Assembly: GCA_041320695.1 (NCBI GenBank)
Contig: JBGGOQ010000002.1
Location: forward strand, 85,618 to 149,617
DNA: 64,000 bases
Origin: Caldicellulosiruptoraceae bacterium PP1
GTDB lineage: Bacteria > Bacillota > Thermoanaerobacteria > Caldicellulosiruptorales > Caldicellulosiruptoraceae
Direction of reading: 5' to 3'
Part shown: piece after piece, positions 21,983-31,241 of the stretch
How the letters are laid out: each line of letters opens with the position of its first letter
Numbering within the stretch: the stretch's first letter is position 1
Notes under the pieces: model-generated
The model's database searches: none
The model's input: only the letters and a program-made list of their open reading frames with translations
What the model was told of the DNA's origin: nothing
Program-made: the position numbers and the translations under genes

Positions 21983-23746
21983 ATGAAGGAGAAAAGTAAA
22001 AATTATCTATTTAATATTTATCCCACAATAAAGAGAAACATAAAGTGGCTAATTTTATCTGCTTTAACATCATTAATTCTTTCAATAATTAATGTAATAT
22101 CAATTAGTTTTGAAAAAAGATCTGTCGATATAGTTTTAAATTATAATAAAAGTGGTTTTTACAGAGTAATATTGATTTTAGTAATTCTTCTTTTAATAAG
22201 AGTTCCACTTGAATATTTGAAAACATTTTTATTAGGTAATTTTTCTGAGAGAAGTATTTTTGACTTAAAGAATAAATTAGCAGAGCATCTTAATAAACTA
22301 CCAATTAGATATATAGAAAAAAATACAACAGGTGATTTTTTATCAAATCTGAATAATGACTTATCACTTATTCAATCTTTTTTGCAGAATTCATTAAATG
22401 ATTTAATTTACCAACCATTTGTATTCTTACTTGGATTTATCTATGCACTTACAGTTAGCTGGAAACTAACACTTTTTTGTTTCTTAGGTATTCCACCAAT
22501 CTTGCTTCTTACAATTTTAATTAGTAAACCAATCGAAAAATGGACTAAAAAACAACAAGATACTTTAGGAAGCCTTACATCACTTGTTCAGGATGCAATA
22601 TCTGGAATTGCTGTTGTAAAGTCATTTAATCTTACAAAGAGATTTTATGAAAAGTTTGATAAAGAGCAGAAGAATGTTTTTTCAAGTGGTATGAAATCAA
22701 TCAAATATATGATATTAATTGACCCATTCAAATTTATTATGAATATTATGCCTTTTTTTCTTATGTTTTTGATAGGAGGACTTCTTGTAGTAAAAGGTGA
22801 GATGACTTTTGGAGGCCTTATTGCTTTTATTGAGCTTATGAATATATTTACTTATCCATTAACTGCTATTCCTAATATTCTTTCTTCTTATAGGCAAGCA
22901 AATGCAGCTTCAAACAGAATTATCAATATATTAAATGAACCTACTGAAAGAGAAAATGGCAATGAGTTTCAATCAGTAAGCACAGATATAGATATTGAAT
23001 TTGAAGAGGTGTATTTTTCATATGATAATGAAAGCTCGGATATACTAAAAGGAGTTAGTTTCAAAGTTAAAAAAGGTGAGAAAGTTGCAATTGTAGGTGC
23101 AAGTGGTTCTGGGAAAAGTACTATACTAAAGCTTATACAAGGATTTTACAACATAAAAAGTGGCAGAATAAAGATCTTTGGAAAGAGTATTGATGAGTGG
23201 AACCTAACAAAATTAAGAGAGAATATTACTGTAGTTAACCAAGATAGCTTTCTTTTTCCTGAAACAATAAAGGAAAATATTAAATATGGCCATTATGATT
23301 CATCAGATGAAGATATAAAGATTGCAGCAAAAAGTGCAAATGCTTTTAATTTCATTGCTGACCTACCAAATAATTTTGAGGAAAATGTTGGGGAAAGAGG
23401 AGTAAGGCTTTCAGGCGGTCAAAAACAAAGAATTTCAATAGCAAGAGCAATTTTGAAAAATGCTCCTATACTTCTACTAGATGAGGCCACATCAAGTCTT
23501 GATGTCGAATCAGAATATCAAATACAAACTGCTTTAGAAAGGCTGATGGAAGGAAAAACTTCAATTATTGTTGCTCATAGACTATCTACAATTAAAAATG
23601 TTGATAGGATATTTGTAATTGATCAAGGTAAAATTGTTGAAGAAGGAACACATAATTCTCTTATGCTTGGCGAAACAATTTACAAAAAACTATATCAAAA
23701 GCAATTTGAAGATTTAAATCTACAAGTGGCCTTAAGTGAGGAGTGA
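21983..23746 (+). CDS. ABC exporter half-transporter (permease-ATPase fusion) 1
   Basis: A 587-residue half-transporter: six membrane spans (residues about 20-310) fused to an ATPase. Walker A is GASGSGKST, the signature LSGGQKQRISIARAIL, Walker B ILLLDEATSS with catalytic Glu, and the H-loop IVAHRLST, so all catalytic elements are intact. It overlaps the second half-transporter, implying a heterodimeric exporter of the BmrCD/multidrug class. Substrate could be a drug, lipid or peptide; nothing in the operon is a bacteriocin-like gene. Confidence 0.94.
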   Translation: MKEKSKNYLFNIYPTIKRNIKWLILSALTSLILSIINVISISFEKRSVDIVLNYNKSGFYRVILILVILLLIRVPLEYLKTFLLGNFSERSIFDLKNKLAEHLNKLPIRYIEKNTTGDFLSNLNNDLSLIQSFLQNSLNDLIYQPFVFLLGFIYALTVSWKLTLFCFLGIPPILLLTILISKPIEKWTKKQQDTLGSLTSLVQDAISGIAVVKSFNLTKRFYEKFDKEQKNVFSSGMKSIKYMILIDPFKFIMNIMPFFLMFLIGGLLVVKGEMTFGGLIAFIELMNIFTYPLTAIPNILSSYRQANAASNRIINILNEPTERENGNEFQSVSTDIDIEFEEVYFSYDNESSDILKGVSFKVKKGEKVAIVGASGSGKSTILKLIQGFYNIKSGRIKIFGKSIDEWNLTKLRENITVVNQDSFLFPETIKENIKYGHYDSSDEDIKIAAKSANAFNFIADLPNNFEENVGERGVRLSGGQKQRISIARAILKNAPILLLDEATSSLDVESEYQIQTALERLMEGKTSIIVAHRLSTIKNVDRIFVIDQGKIVEEGTHNSLMLGETIYKKLYQKQFEDLNLQVALSEE

Positions 23747-23751
23747 TTTTT

Positions 23752-25518
23752 TTGAAAAGATTCAGGAATAATAGGTTAATAAGACTATTTTCATTTATGT
23801 GGAAAGATAAATCAAATCCATTTTTAGGAATTTTATATATATTTTCAGCTTTATTTGTTGCAGCAGAAAGCTTAATTTTCAACTATATCTTTTCTATTGG
23901 TCTTATGTATATAACCCAAGGTGCAGTTGAAAAAAACTATAAAATACTATTAGATGGTGTCTTATTTATGATAAAACTTATGTTGATAGTATTGTTGATT
24001 GCACCCTTCATTTCATACATTTATCAATATTGCATTAGAAAAACAACAATAATTATTAGAAAAAATCTATTTGAACATATATTAAATCTACCTATGAGTA
24101 TTTTTGAGCAAAAGCATAGTGCAGACATTATTTCAAGAATAAATAATGATGTTAATGTGGCTGAAAATGCTTATTCGTGGCAGATTATGGTATTATTTTC
24201 TGCCTTTTTTACAGGGATAGGTGGAAGTATAATAATTGCAACAGCTAACTGGAAGTTATTCTTATATGTTGTTTTTATAGGATTATTATCTGCAGGAGTA
24301 AATACTTTGTTTTTTAAACCTATTCAAAAAATAAGTAATCAAATTCAGGAAGGATATTCCAAAGTTAGCCAAAGATTTTCAGATATAATAGCAGGTAATC
24401 AGGTAATAAAGATATTTAATATAGGTAGTATAATATTTCAGAAATTTGTTGATATGAATACTTTTGTCTTAAGGCTTAGCCTACGTCGAGTAAAATTTAA
24501 TGCAACGCTAAATGCATTAAACACATTCTTAGGGTTTTTCAGTTTTTTTGGTGCTGTTATTATAGGTGGAATAATGATTATCAATAAAGAGTTTACAATG
24601 GCTAAACTTCTTCTTTGCATTAACCTTATGGGTGGAGTTATGTGGATGTTTGGCTCTATAGGTAATTTTATTACTATGATACAAACTTCTTTAGCAGGAG
24701 CCTCAAGGATTTTTGAAATTCTTGATATGGATATTGAAGAGAATAATAAGAAATTAAACGAAAGAGATTTAAATGCTAAAGAAAATATAATTAAATTTGA
24801 AGGAATTAGTTTTTCGTATAATAATAGTGACTATGTATTTGACAACATAAATTTTAGCATACCTCAAAATAGTATTGTTGCTTTTGTAGGCTCAAGTGGT
24901 GCAGGCAAAAGCACATTGTTTAAATTGATTCTTAGATTTTATAAACCAAGCAAAGGGAAAATATATCTATTTAATAAAGAGATTAGTGAATATTCATTAG
25001 AACAATTAAGGGATATAATCTCATATGTTCCACAGGAAAGCTTTTTATTTAATGGGACAATTTTAGAAAATATAGGCTATGGTAAAGAAAATGCTACAAA
25101 AGAAGAGATAATTGAGGCAGCTAAACTTGCTTATGCACATGATTTTATAATGAATTTACCTAATGGATATGATACAGTTGTAGGAGAAAGAGGAGCCCTT
25201 TTATCGGGTGGTCAAAGACAAAGAATTGCTATCGCAAGGGCACTACTTAAAAACTCACCAATTCTTTTATTGGATGAGGCCACAAGTTCACTTGATTCTG
25301 AATCAGAAAGCCTTGTTCAAGAAGCTTTGAATAACCTTATGAAAGGTAAAACAACCTTGGTTATAGCTCATAGACTTTCAACAATAAAAAATGCTGATAT
25401 TATATATGTTATAGATGATGGTAAAATAATAGAACAAGGAACTCATGATGAGCTTATTGAAAAAAGTGGCAAGTATCAATACTTCTATAAAATGATGGCT
25501 GCAAATACTGTTTCTTAA
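23752..25518 (+). CDS. ABC exporter half-transporter (permease-ATPase fusion) 2
   Basis: A 588-residue partner. TTG 23752 is 8 bases after GTGAGGAG and is preferred over the in-frame GTG 23743, which lies in the ribosome site. It has the same plan as its neighbour: six spans, Walker A GSSGAGKST, signature LSGGQRQRIAIARALL, ILLLDEATSS and VIAHRLST. Unlike many heterodimeric exporters, neither half shows a degenerate catalytic site. A terminator follows. Confidence 0.94.
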   Translation: MKRFRNNRLIRLFSFMWKDKSNPFLGILYIFSALFVAAESLIFNYIFSIGLMYITQGAVEKNYKILLDGVLFMIKLMLIVLLIAPFISYIYQYCIRKTTIIIRKNLFEHILNLPMSIFEQKHSADIISRINNDVNVAENAYSWQIMVLFSAFFTGIGGSIIIATANWKLFLYVVFIGLLSAGVNTLFFKPIQKISNQIQEGYSKVSQRFSDIIAGNQVIKIFNIGSIIFQKFVDMNTFVLRLSLRRVKFNATLNALNTFLGFFSFFGAVIIGGIMIINKEFTMAKLLLCINLMGGVMWMFGSIGNFITMIQTSLAGASRIFEILDMDIEENNKKLNERDLNAKENIIKFEGISFSYNNSDYVFDNINFSIPQNSIVAFVGSSGAGKSTLFKLILRFYKPSKGKIYLFNKEISEYSLEQLRDIISYVPQESFLFNGTILENIGYGKENATKEEIIEAAKLAYAHDFIMNLPNGYDTVVGERGALLSGGQRQRIAIARALLKNSPILLLDEATSSLDSESESLVQEALNNLMKGKTTLVIAHRLSTIKNADIIYVIDDGKIIEQGTHDELIEKSGKYQYFYKMMAANTVS

Positions 25519-25538
25519 TATCTAAGTAATTAAATAAT

Positions 25539-25579
25539 AACACCTTAGTATGAAAATGCTTTGGTGTTTTTTTATTTTT
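25539..25579 (+). terminator. Terminator after the ABC exporter operon
   Basis: AACACC pairs with GGTGTT around a partly paired loop, followed by a run of T residues to 25579. The short stem and good U-tract fit an intrinsic terminator. Confidence 0.75.
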
Positions 25580-25662
25580 CGACAAATAATTAATTTAATA
25601 AATCTTAAAAATAGATACCACTCCTAAAATGAAAGTCCTTTTTTATATATATTAACCCATAG

Positions 25663-25695
25663 TATAATTAAAATGTACAAGAAATTATTCAAAAT
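25663..25695 (+). promoter_or_regulatory. Candidate promoter and motif of the beta-1,3-glucan ABC operon
   Basis: A perfect TATAAT lies at 25663-25668 with no good -35 box, as expected for an activator-dependent promoter. The word ATTATTCAAAAT at 25684-25695, near the predicted start point, recurs close to the promoters at 32.9 and 45.2 kb. Confidence 0.4.
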
Positions 25696-25736
25696 GCATA
25701 ATATATTTTTATTTTATATAAGGAAGGCGTGATTAA

Positions 25737-26690
25737 ATGGAAGCAACAAATATACAATTAAATTCAAACAAAAGAAAAAGTAAAAAAAGTATTCTGAAAA
25801 AATTCTTCGAACAAAGATATCTTCAGGCAATGGCAATTCCAGGTGTTATTTGGATGATAATTTTTTGTTACATACCTATGTATGGACTTATTATTGCATT
25901 TAAGGAATATGATATTGCACTTGGAATAAATAAATCACCTTGGATTGGATTTATGAACTTCACTGAATTCTTTTCTGATGAGCGATTTTGGCTTATTATG
26001 AAAAACACCATAGGTATTTCTTTTTGGAAGCTATTAATAGGTTTTCCTTTACCAATACTATTTGCAATACTCTTAAATGAGTTAAGATCAGTAGGATTCA
26101 AGAAAACTGTCCAAACAGTATCTTATTTACCACACTTTATTTCATGGGTTGTATTAGGTGGAATATTAATGTCTTGGTTATCAGATACTGGGCTCATTAA
26201 TGTAATATTTGTAAAATTAGGTATATTAAAAGATCCTGTTGTATTTTTAGCAGAACCAAAATACTTTTGGCCAATAGTCGTAATCTCAGATGTTTGGAAA
26301 GAACTTGGATGGAATGCGATAATCTATCTTGCTGCAATAACAAGTATTGACCCAGAACTATATGAGGCTGCAACAGTTGATGGTGCTGGAAGGTTTAGGA
26401 AGATGATAAGTATTACATTACCAAGTATATCGGGAACAATTGCAATTTTATTTATATTAGCTGTAAGTGGAATATTAAATTCAAACTTTGACCAGATATT
26501 TGTTTTGAAAAATTCACTAAATGCTGATGCAAGTGATGTTATTGATATATATGTGTATAGAATGGGTATGCAGTCAATGAGATTTTCATATGCTACTGCA
26601 ATAGGACTTTTTAAATCAGTTATTGCATTAATGCTTCTTATAAGTGCTAACTTTGTATCAAAAAAGCTTACAGACAAATCTTTGTTCTAA
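25737..26690 (+). CDS. Oligosaccharide ABC transporter permease, LplB type
   Basis: A 317-residue permease; ATG follows AAGGAAGGCG. It carries the LplB-type opening (QAMAIPGVIWMIIFCYIPMYG, six spans) and EAA loop EAATVDGAGRFRKMISITLP. It is the first gene of an importer that is followed by YesM/YesN, laminarinase and beta-1,3-glucan phosphorylase genes, so the likely cargo is laminari-oligosaccharides. It is clearly paralogous to the permease at 47.1 kb. Confidence 0.94.
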   Translation: MEATNIQLNSNKRKSKKSILKKFFEQRYLQAMAIPGVIWMIIFCYIPMYGLIIAFKEYDIALGINKSPWIGFMNFTEFFSDERFWLIMKNTIGISFWKLLIGFPLPILFAILLNELRSVGFKKTVQTVSYLPHFISWVVLGGILMSWLSDTGLINVIFVKLGILKDPVVFLAEPKYFWPIVVISDVWKELGWNAIIYLAAITSIDPELYEAATVDGAGRFRKMISITLPSISGTIAILFILAVSGILNSNFDQIFVLKNSLNADASDVIDIYVYRMGMQSMRFSYATAIGLFKSVIALMLLISANFVSKKLTDKSLF

Positions 26691-26720
26691 GTTTATAGTG
26701 TGTTCAAGGAGGAATTTTTA

Positions 26721-27605
26721 ATGCTAAAAAGAGAATCGGTAGGGGATAAAGTATTTGATATAGTAAATGTTTTTTTCATGCTTATTGTATGTTTTCTAAC
26801 CTTGTATCCAATATGGTATATCATTGTTTACTCCTTTAATGAAGGCAAAGATGCTATGTTAGGTGGGCTTTATTGGTGGCCTCGTAAGTTTACAATAGAC
26901 AATTACAGAATTGTTTTTTCTAATCAAGAGATCGTAAATGCTTTTGCAGTTACTGTCTCAAGAACATTGATTACCACTTTTCTACATGTATTTTTCACAG
27001 CAATGGTAGCTTATGCATTTATGAAAAAAGAACTTATTGGAAGAAAATTATATCTTACATTAGGGACAATAACACTTTTCTTTGGGGGTGGCTTAATCCC
27101 TTACTTCTTATTAATAAAATCACTTGGGCTTTATGATAACTTCTTAGTTTATGTAATACCGGGTATGTTTAATTTTTACAACTTAATTATCTTTCAAGCA
27201 TTTTTTAGAGAACTTCCAGCCGAGCTTGAAGAATCAGCAAGAATTGACGGTGCTAATGACTTTTTAATTTTCTTTAAGATAATAGTTCCTCTTTCTACAC
27301 CTGTTCTTGCAACAATAGCTCTTTTTGTTGGTGTATATAACTGGAATGACTACTTTATGGGTGTAATATTTGTAAATAATCCAAAACTACAGCCAATTCA
27401 AACATTCTTGTATAAAGTTATTGCAGAAACATCATCAAATCAGATGTTAGCAAGTGGTATAAGTAGCCTTAGAGCAAGAACTGCAACATCGCAATCTCTT
27501 AAAATGGCAACAATGGTTATAACAACAATGCCAATAGTGGTTATCTATCCATTTTTACAAAGATATTTTGTTAAAGGGCTTTTAATTGGTTCGGTAAAAG
27601 GTTAA
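26721..27605 (+). CDS. Oligosaccharide ABC transporter permease, YtcP type
   Basis: A 294-residue permease. AAGGAGGAA at 26706-26714 fixes the start at ATG 26721. It has LYPIWYIIVYSFNEGKDAMLGG near the N-terminus, EAA loop ESARIDGANDFLIFFKIIVP, and the YPFLQRYFVKGLLIGSVKG C-terminus typical of the YtcP group. Partner of the LplB-type permease upstream; a hairpin and the binding-protein gene follow. Confidence 0.94.
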   Translation: MLKRESVGDKVFDIVNVFFMLIVCFLTLYPIWYIIVYSFNEGKDAMLGGLYWWPRKFTIDNYRIVFSNQEIVNAFAVTVSRTLITTFLHVFFTAMVAYAFMKKELIGRKLYLTLGTITLFFGGGLIPYFLLIKSLGLYDNFLVYVIPGMFNFYNLIIFQAFFRELPAELEESARIDGANDFLIFFKIIVPLSTPVLATIALFVGVYNWNDYFMGVIFVNNPKLQPIQTFLYKVIAETSSNQMLASGISSLRARTATSQSLKMATMVITTMPIVVIYPFLQRYFVKGLLIGSVKG

Positions 27606-27613
27606 ATAAGGCA

Positions 27614-27639
27614 TCAACCTTTCATTATTGAAGGGTTGA
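27614..27639 (+). other. Hairpin between permease and binding-protein genes
   Basis: TCAACCTTTC pairs with GAAGGGTTGA (one G-U) around ATTATT. There is no U-tract; it may protect or separately stabilise the binding-protein mRNA. Confidence 0.6.
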
Positions 27640-27669
27640 AATATAAAAAACATTTGGGGAGGTTTTTGT

Positions 27670-29277
27670 ATGAAGAGGTCAAAATTATCAAGACTATTTG
27701 CTATTGTTTTGTTAGTTGTTTTTGCTTTGACTATTGTTTACATCCCTGCATATAGTTCAAGCACAACAACTCCAGCATGGAAAAAAGACACAAAGCCAGT
27801 TACATTTGATTGGTATCTTAACTTTTCATGGTTCCCAAATAAATGGGGCGGCAACATGGTAACTGACTACATAACCAAAAAAACTGGTGTAAAAATTAAC
27901 TTTATAGTTCCAGCAGGTAATGAAAATGAAAAACTTAATGTTATGATTGCATCAAATACACTACCAGACTTTATTACTCTCGGTTGGTGGGAAGATGCAG
28001 TTAAAAAAATGATTAGTGCAAAGCTTGTTTACCCACTTGATGACTTAGCTAAAAAATATGACCCATACTTCTTTAATGTTGCTAATAAACAAAGACTTGG
28101 CTGGTATACACAAGATGATGGCCATGTATATGGTTATCCAAATGCTTCATATACACCAAGTGATTTAGATAATCCAAACCTTAGAATTACATCAAACCAA
28201 ACATTTGATGTAAGAAAGGATATGTATGAAGCATTAGGTAAACCAGATTTCAGAAAACCAGAGACTTTCTTAAAGGCATTATCAGATGCAAAGAAGAAAT
28301 TCCCAACAGTAAATGGCCAACCATTAATTCCTATTGGATTCCATGAATTTACCGATGTAGGTAACTATTCATTCGAAAGCTATCTATGGAATTTCTTAGC
28401 TTTACCAAGAGAAAGAAATGGAAAACTTTATGACATAGTAACACATCCAGAATACTTAAGATGGTTAAAAACATTTAGAAAAGCATATGAAATGGGCTTA
28501 ATAGCTAAGGATGTATTTGTAGATAAGAGATCCCAAATGGAAGAAAAAATAGCTCAAGGCAGATATTTTTCAATGCTTTATCAATGGACAGATTTCCAAG
28601 CACAACAAAAAGAACTCTATAACAAAAATCCAAACCAAATATATATTGCAGTTGATGGTCCTGCTAATTCAAAGCTTGAAAAACCAAAACTTGCTGGTCC
28701 TGGAATATCTGGTTGGACATTAACAATGATATCAAAGAATTGCAAGAACCCACAAAGAGCAATAAGCTTTATGACATATTGGCTTAGCCCAGAAGGACAA
28801 AAAGACTTCTACCTTGGTGTAAAAGACAAAATGTGGACAGTTAAGAATGGCAAAGAACAAATGTTACCAGAAGTTGTTAAGCTTATGAATACTGATAGAA
28901 CAGCTTATGACAAGAAATATGGTGGAGAATTAACATATTGGATGCTTGGAGATTGGCCACTTGTATCAAAATGGCAACCAGAAGAACCAATTACATCTAA
29001 GGTGTTAACAGATTGGACAGTTGGAAAGGCTGTAAGCTATGCACAATATGATAATCTTAATCCTCCAGCTGATACCCCAGAAGGTGTTATAGCTCAAAAG
29101 GTTGCTATGAAGTGGGGTCAAACATTACCAAAACTTATAATGGCAAAATCAGATAAAGAATTTGATTCTATATTTAAATCATTACAAGACTACAAAGCTA
29201 AATTAGGATATAATAAAGTTTTAGCATATCAACAAAAGAAATTAGAAGAAAATAAAAAGAAACTTGGCATTAAGTAA
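27670..29277 (+). CDS. Oligosaccharide ABC transporter binding protein, LplA/YtcQ type
   Basis: A 535-residue extracellular binding protein. The signal peptide ends near residue 30 (YIPAYSSS) and lacks a lipobox Cys. The mature protein shows the LplA-type pattern: VTFDWYLNFSWFP, DYITKKTGVKINF, NVMIASNTLPDFITL, GLIAKDVFVDKRSQMEEKIAQG and FMTYWLSPEGQKDF. It is Trp- and Tyr-rich, as expected for sugar stacking. Gene order is permease, permease, binding protein, opposite to the 45-kb locus. Context suggests beta-1,3-gluco-oligosaccharides. GGGGAGG precedes the ATG, and a hairpin terminator follows. Confidence 0.93.
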   Translation: MKRSKLSRLFAIVLLVVFALTIVYIPAYSSSTTTPAWKKDTKPVTFDWYLNFSWFPNKWGGNMVTDYITKKTGVKINFIVPAGNENEKLNVMIASNTLPDFITLGWWEDAVKKMISAKLVYPLDDLAKKYDPYFFNVANKQRLGWYTQDDGHVYGYPNASYTPSDLDNPNLRITSNQTFDVRKDMYEALGKPDFRKPETFLKALSDAKKKFPTVNGQPLIPIGFHEFTDVGNYSFESYLWNFLALPRERNGKLYDIVTHPEYLRWLKTFRKAYEMGLIAKDVFVDKRSQMEEKIAQGRYFSMLYQWTDFQAQQKELYNKNPNQIYIAVDGPANSKLEKPKLAGPGISGWTLTMISKNCKNPQRAISFMTYWLSPEGQKDFYLGVKDKMWTVKNGKEQMLPEVVKLMNTDRTAYDKKYGGELTYWMLGDWPLVSKWQPEEPITSKVLTDWTVGKAVSYAQYDNLNPPADTPEGVIAQKVAMKWGQTLPKLIMAKSDKEFDSIFKSLQDYKAKLGYNKVLAYQQKKLEENKKKLGIK

Positions 29278-29288
29278 TTAAATTTTTG

Positions 29289-29341
29289 AAGCAGAAGCTG
29301 TAAAAAGTTAAATATAATGGATACAGCTTCTGCTTTTCTTT
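29289..29341 (+). terminator. Terminator after the binding-protein gene
   Basis: A 14-bp stem (AAGCAGAAGCTGTA with its complement) and a 19-base loop, followed by a T-rich tract. It separates the importer operon from the YesM/YesN genes, perhaps partially. Confidence 0.82.
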
Positions 29342-29394
29342 ATAAAAAACATGAGGTACACTTAAATTAAGAAATTTTTCAGGAGAAAATCAAT

Positions 29395-31215
29395 ATGAAA
29401 TCATTTAAAAAGATTATTGATTTTTTAAGTTCAATAGGAATAAGAGGAAAACTTTTAATAAGTTGTATTCTAATATTTGCAATTCCAATTGGAACTTTAG
29501 GAATAAAATCATTTACAAATGTAAAAGAAACTACAATAAATGAGTATATAAATAATACAAGAACTGAAATGAAACAATTAAATATTTATCTTGAAAAAAA
29601 TATTGAAATGTGTGAAAGAATATCTCAAATTGTTATGAATGATTCAGACTTTATTGAGTTTATAAGCTCAAATGATGAAATAAGTCTTGAAGAATTTTTA
29701 GATTTTAAAGAAAAAGTATTGAATAAAATGGAGAATATCCTTTATATAAATATGGATATAAATAGATTGAGATTCTACTATTCAAATCCAAGGCTTTCAG
29801 AAGTTTGGCCTATATTATATAGTGAAGATAGGCTAAAAGACAAGAATATAATTAAAAAAGTTGAAGAAGCTAATGAAATAAGTGTATGGAGGGTTAATAA
29901 TGTTGATGATATTGGGCCTCCTTTAAGAAAAGAGGAAAAGGTAGTATCACTTTATAAAGAAGTGAAAAACTCGGCTGGTGAACATTTAGGTATATTAGAA
30001 GTTAATATGCTTTATGATACATTTTTTTTAGGTGAATATGAAGATTTTCCTGAGATTAAAAAATCTTCTCTTATTCTTTTGAGCCCAGATGTAAGTATAA
30101 TAACCAATAATAAAAATTTTATATTAAAAGGGCAGAGAATTTCCAAAGAAAATTTTGAACAAAAAATAAAAGGCTTTATCAAGGGCGATAATGGATATTT
30201 TAATATGTCTTTCAATAAAATAAATTTTATTGCAGTTTATTCATATATAAAACCATTAAAAGTATATATTGTTAAGATAGTATTTTTAGATGAACTTATA
30301 AAAAAAATAGATAAAATTAGATTTGAAATAATAATTCAAATAATAATTATCATTCTCTTAGTTTCAATGGCTATATACTGGATTACATCTACACTTTTAA
30401 AGAAATTAGACAATTTAATATTAGCAATGAGAAAGGTTAAGGATGGGGATTTAGATGTTAAAATAGATGTAAGTGGAAAAGATGAAATGGCTGAAATATC
30501 ATATCATTTTAATGAAATGATACATAGATTAAATAATCTAATAAATGTTGTAATAAGAAAAGAACTAACTGAAAAGGATGCTCAAATAAAAACTCTCCAA
30601 AATCAGATAAACGCACACTTTATTTACAATGTTTTAGAAAACATAAAGATGCTTGCAATAATTGACTGTAATGACAAAATAGCTGATGTAGTAACTGGTT
30701 TAGGGAAACTTATGAGATACAATATTTCATGGAAAAGCAATTTTGTATATATAAGGGAAGAAATAGATAATATTAAAAACTATATAAACTTAATGAATAT
30801 TAGAATGGAGAATGAAATAAAGCTTGAGATAAATATAAATGAAAGATTTCTTGATTATAAAATGCTCAAGATGATTTTGCAACCAATCGTTGAGAATTCA
30901 ATAATTTATGGATTTGATGGGATAGAAAGAGAACCTAAAATAATTATTGATACCATTGTTGAAGATAATAAGCTTATATTTGAAGTTATTGATAATGGGG
31001 TTGGAATTGATGAAGAAAGGCTGGAGAAAATTAATAAAATGATTTTTTATGGTGATATCTCAGAGGATAAGATATGTAAAGGAATAGGTATAGGTCTTAA
31101 GAATGTTAGTGATAGGATAAAACTTTATTATGGACAAGATATGAATATTACCATTGAAAGCAAACCCAATATATATACAAAAGTTACCATACCAATAATA
31201 ATTGATAATAAATAA
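29395..31215 (+). CDS. YesM-type sensor histidine kinase
   Basis: A 606-residue membrane kinase: TM1 at about 19-38, an extracellular sensor domain of about 260 residues, TM2 at about 308-328, HAMP (LDNLILAMRKVKDGDLDVK), then a His_kinase domain. The phosphoacceptor His is at about residue 408 in QINAHFIYNVLENI, where most relatives have N-P-H. The ATP-binding N, G1 and G2 boxes are present (LQPIVENSIIYG, VIDNGVGIDEE, GIGIGLKNV). It probably senses extracellular glucan or the loaded binding protein and phosphorylates the next gene product. 26 bases separate the two genes. Confidence 0.93.
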   Translation: MKSFKKIIDFLSSIGIRGKLLISCILIFAIPIGTLGIKSFTNVKETTINEYINNTRTEMKQLNIYLEKNIEMCERISQIVMNDSDFIEFISSNDEISLEEFLDFKEKVLNKMENILYINMDINRLRFYYSNPRLSEVWPILYSEDRLKDKNIIKKVEEANEISVWRVNNVDDIGPPLRKEEKVVSLYKEVKNSAGEHLGILEVNMLYDTFFLGEYEDFPEIKKSSLILLSPDVSIITNNKNFILKGQRISKENFEQKIKGFIKGDNGYFNMSFNKINFIAVYSYIKPLKVYIVKIVFLDELIKKIDKIRFEIIIQIIIIILLVSMAIYWITSTLLKKLDNLILAMRKVKDGDLDVKIDVSGKDEMAEISYHFNEMIHRLNNLINVVIRKELTEKDAQIKTLQNQINAHFIYNVLENIKMLAIIDCNDKIADVVTGLGKLMRYNISWKSNFVYIREEIDNIKNYINLMNIRMENEIKLEININERFLDYKMLKMILQPIVENSIIYGFDGIEREPKIIIDTIVEDNKLIFEVIDNGVGIDEERLEKINKMIFYGDISEDKICKGIGIGLKNVSDRIKLYYGQDMNITIESKPNIYTKVTIPIIIDNK

Positions 31216-31241
31216 TATAGATAGTTTTCTGGAGGGCTTTT

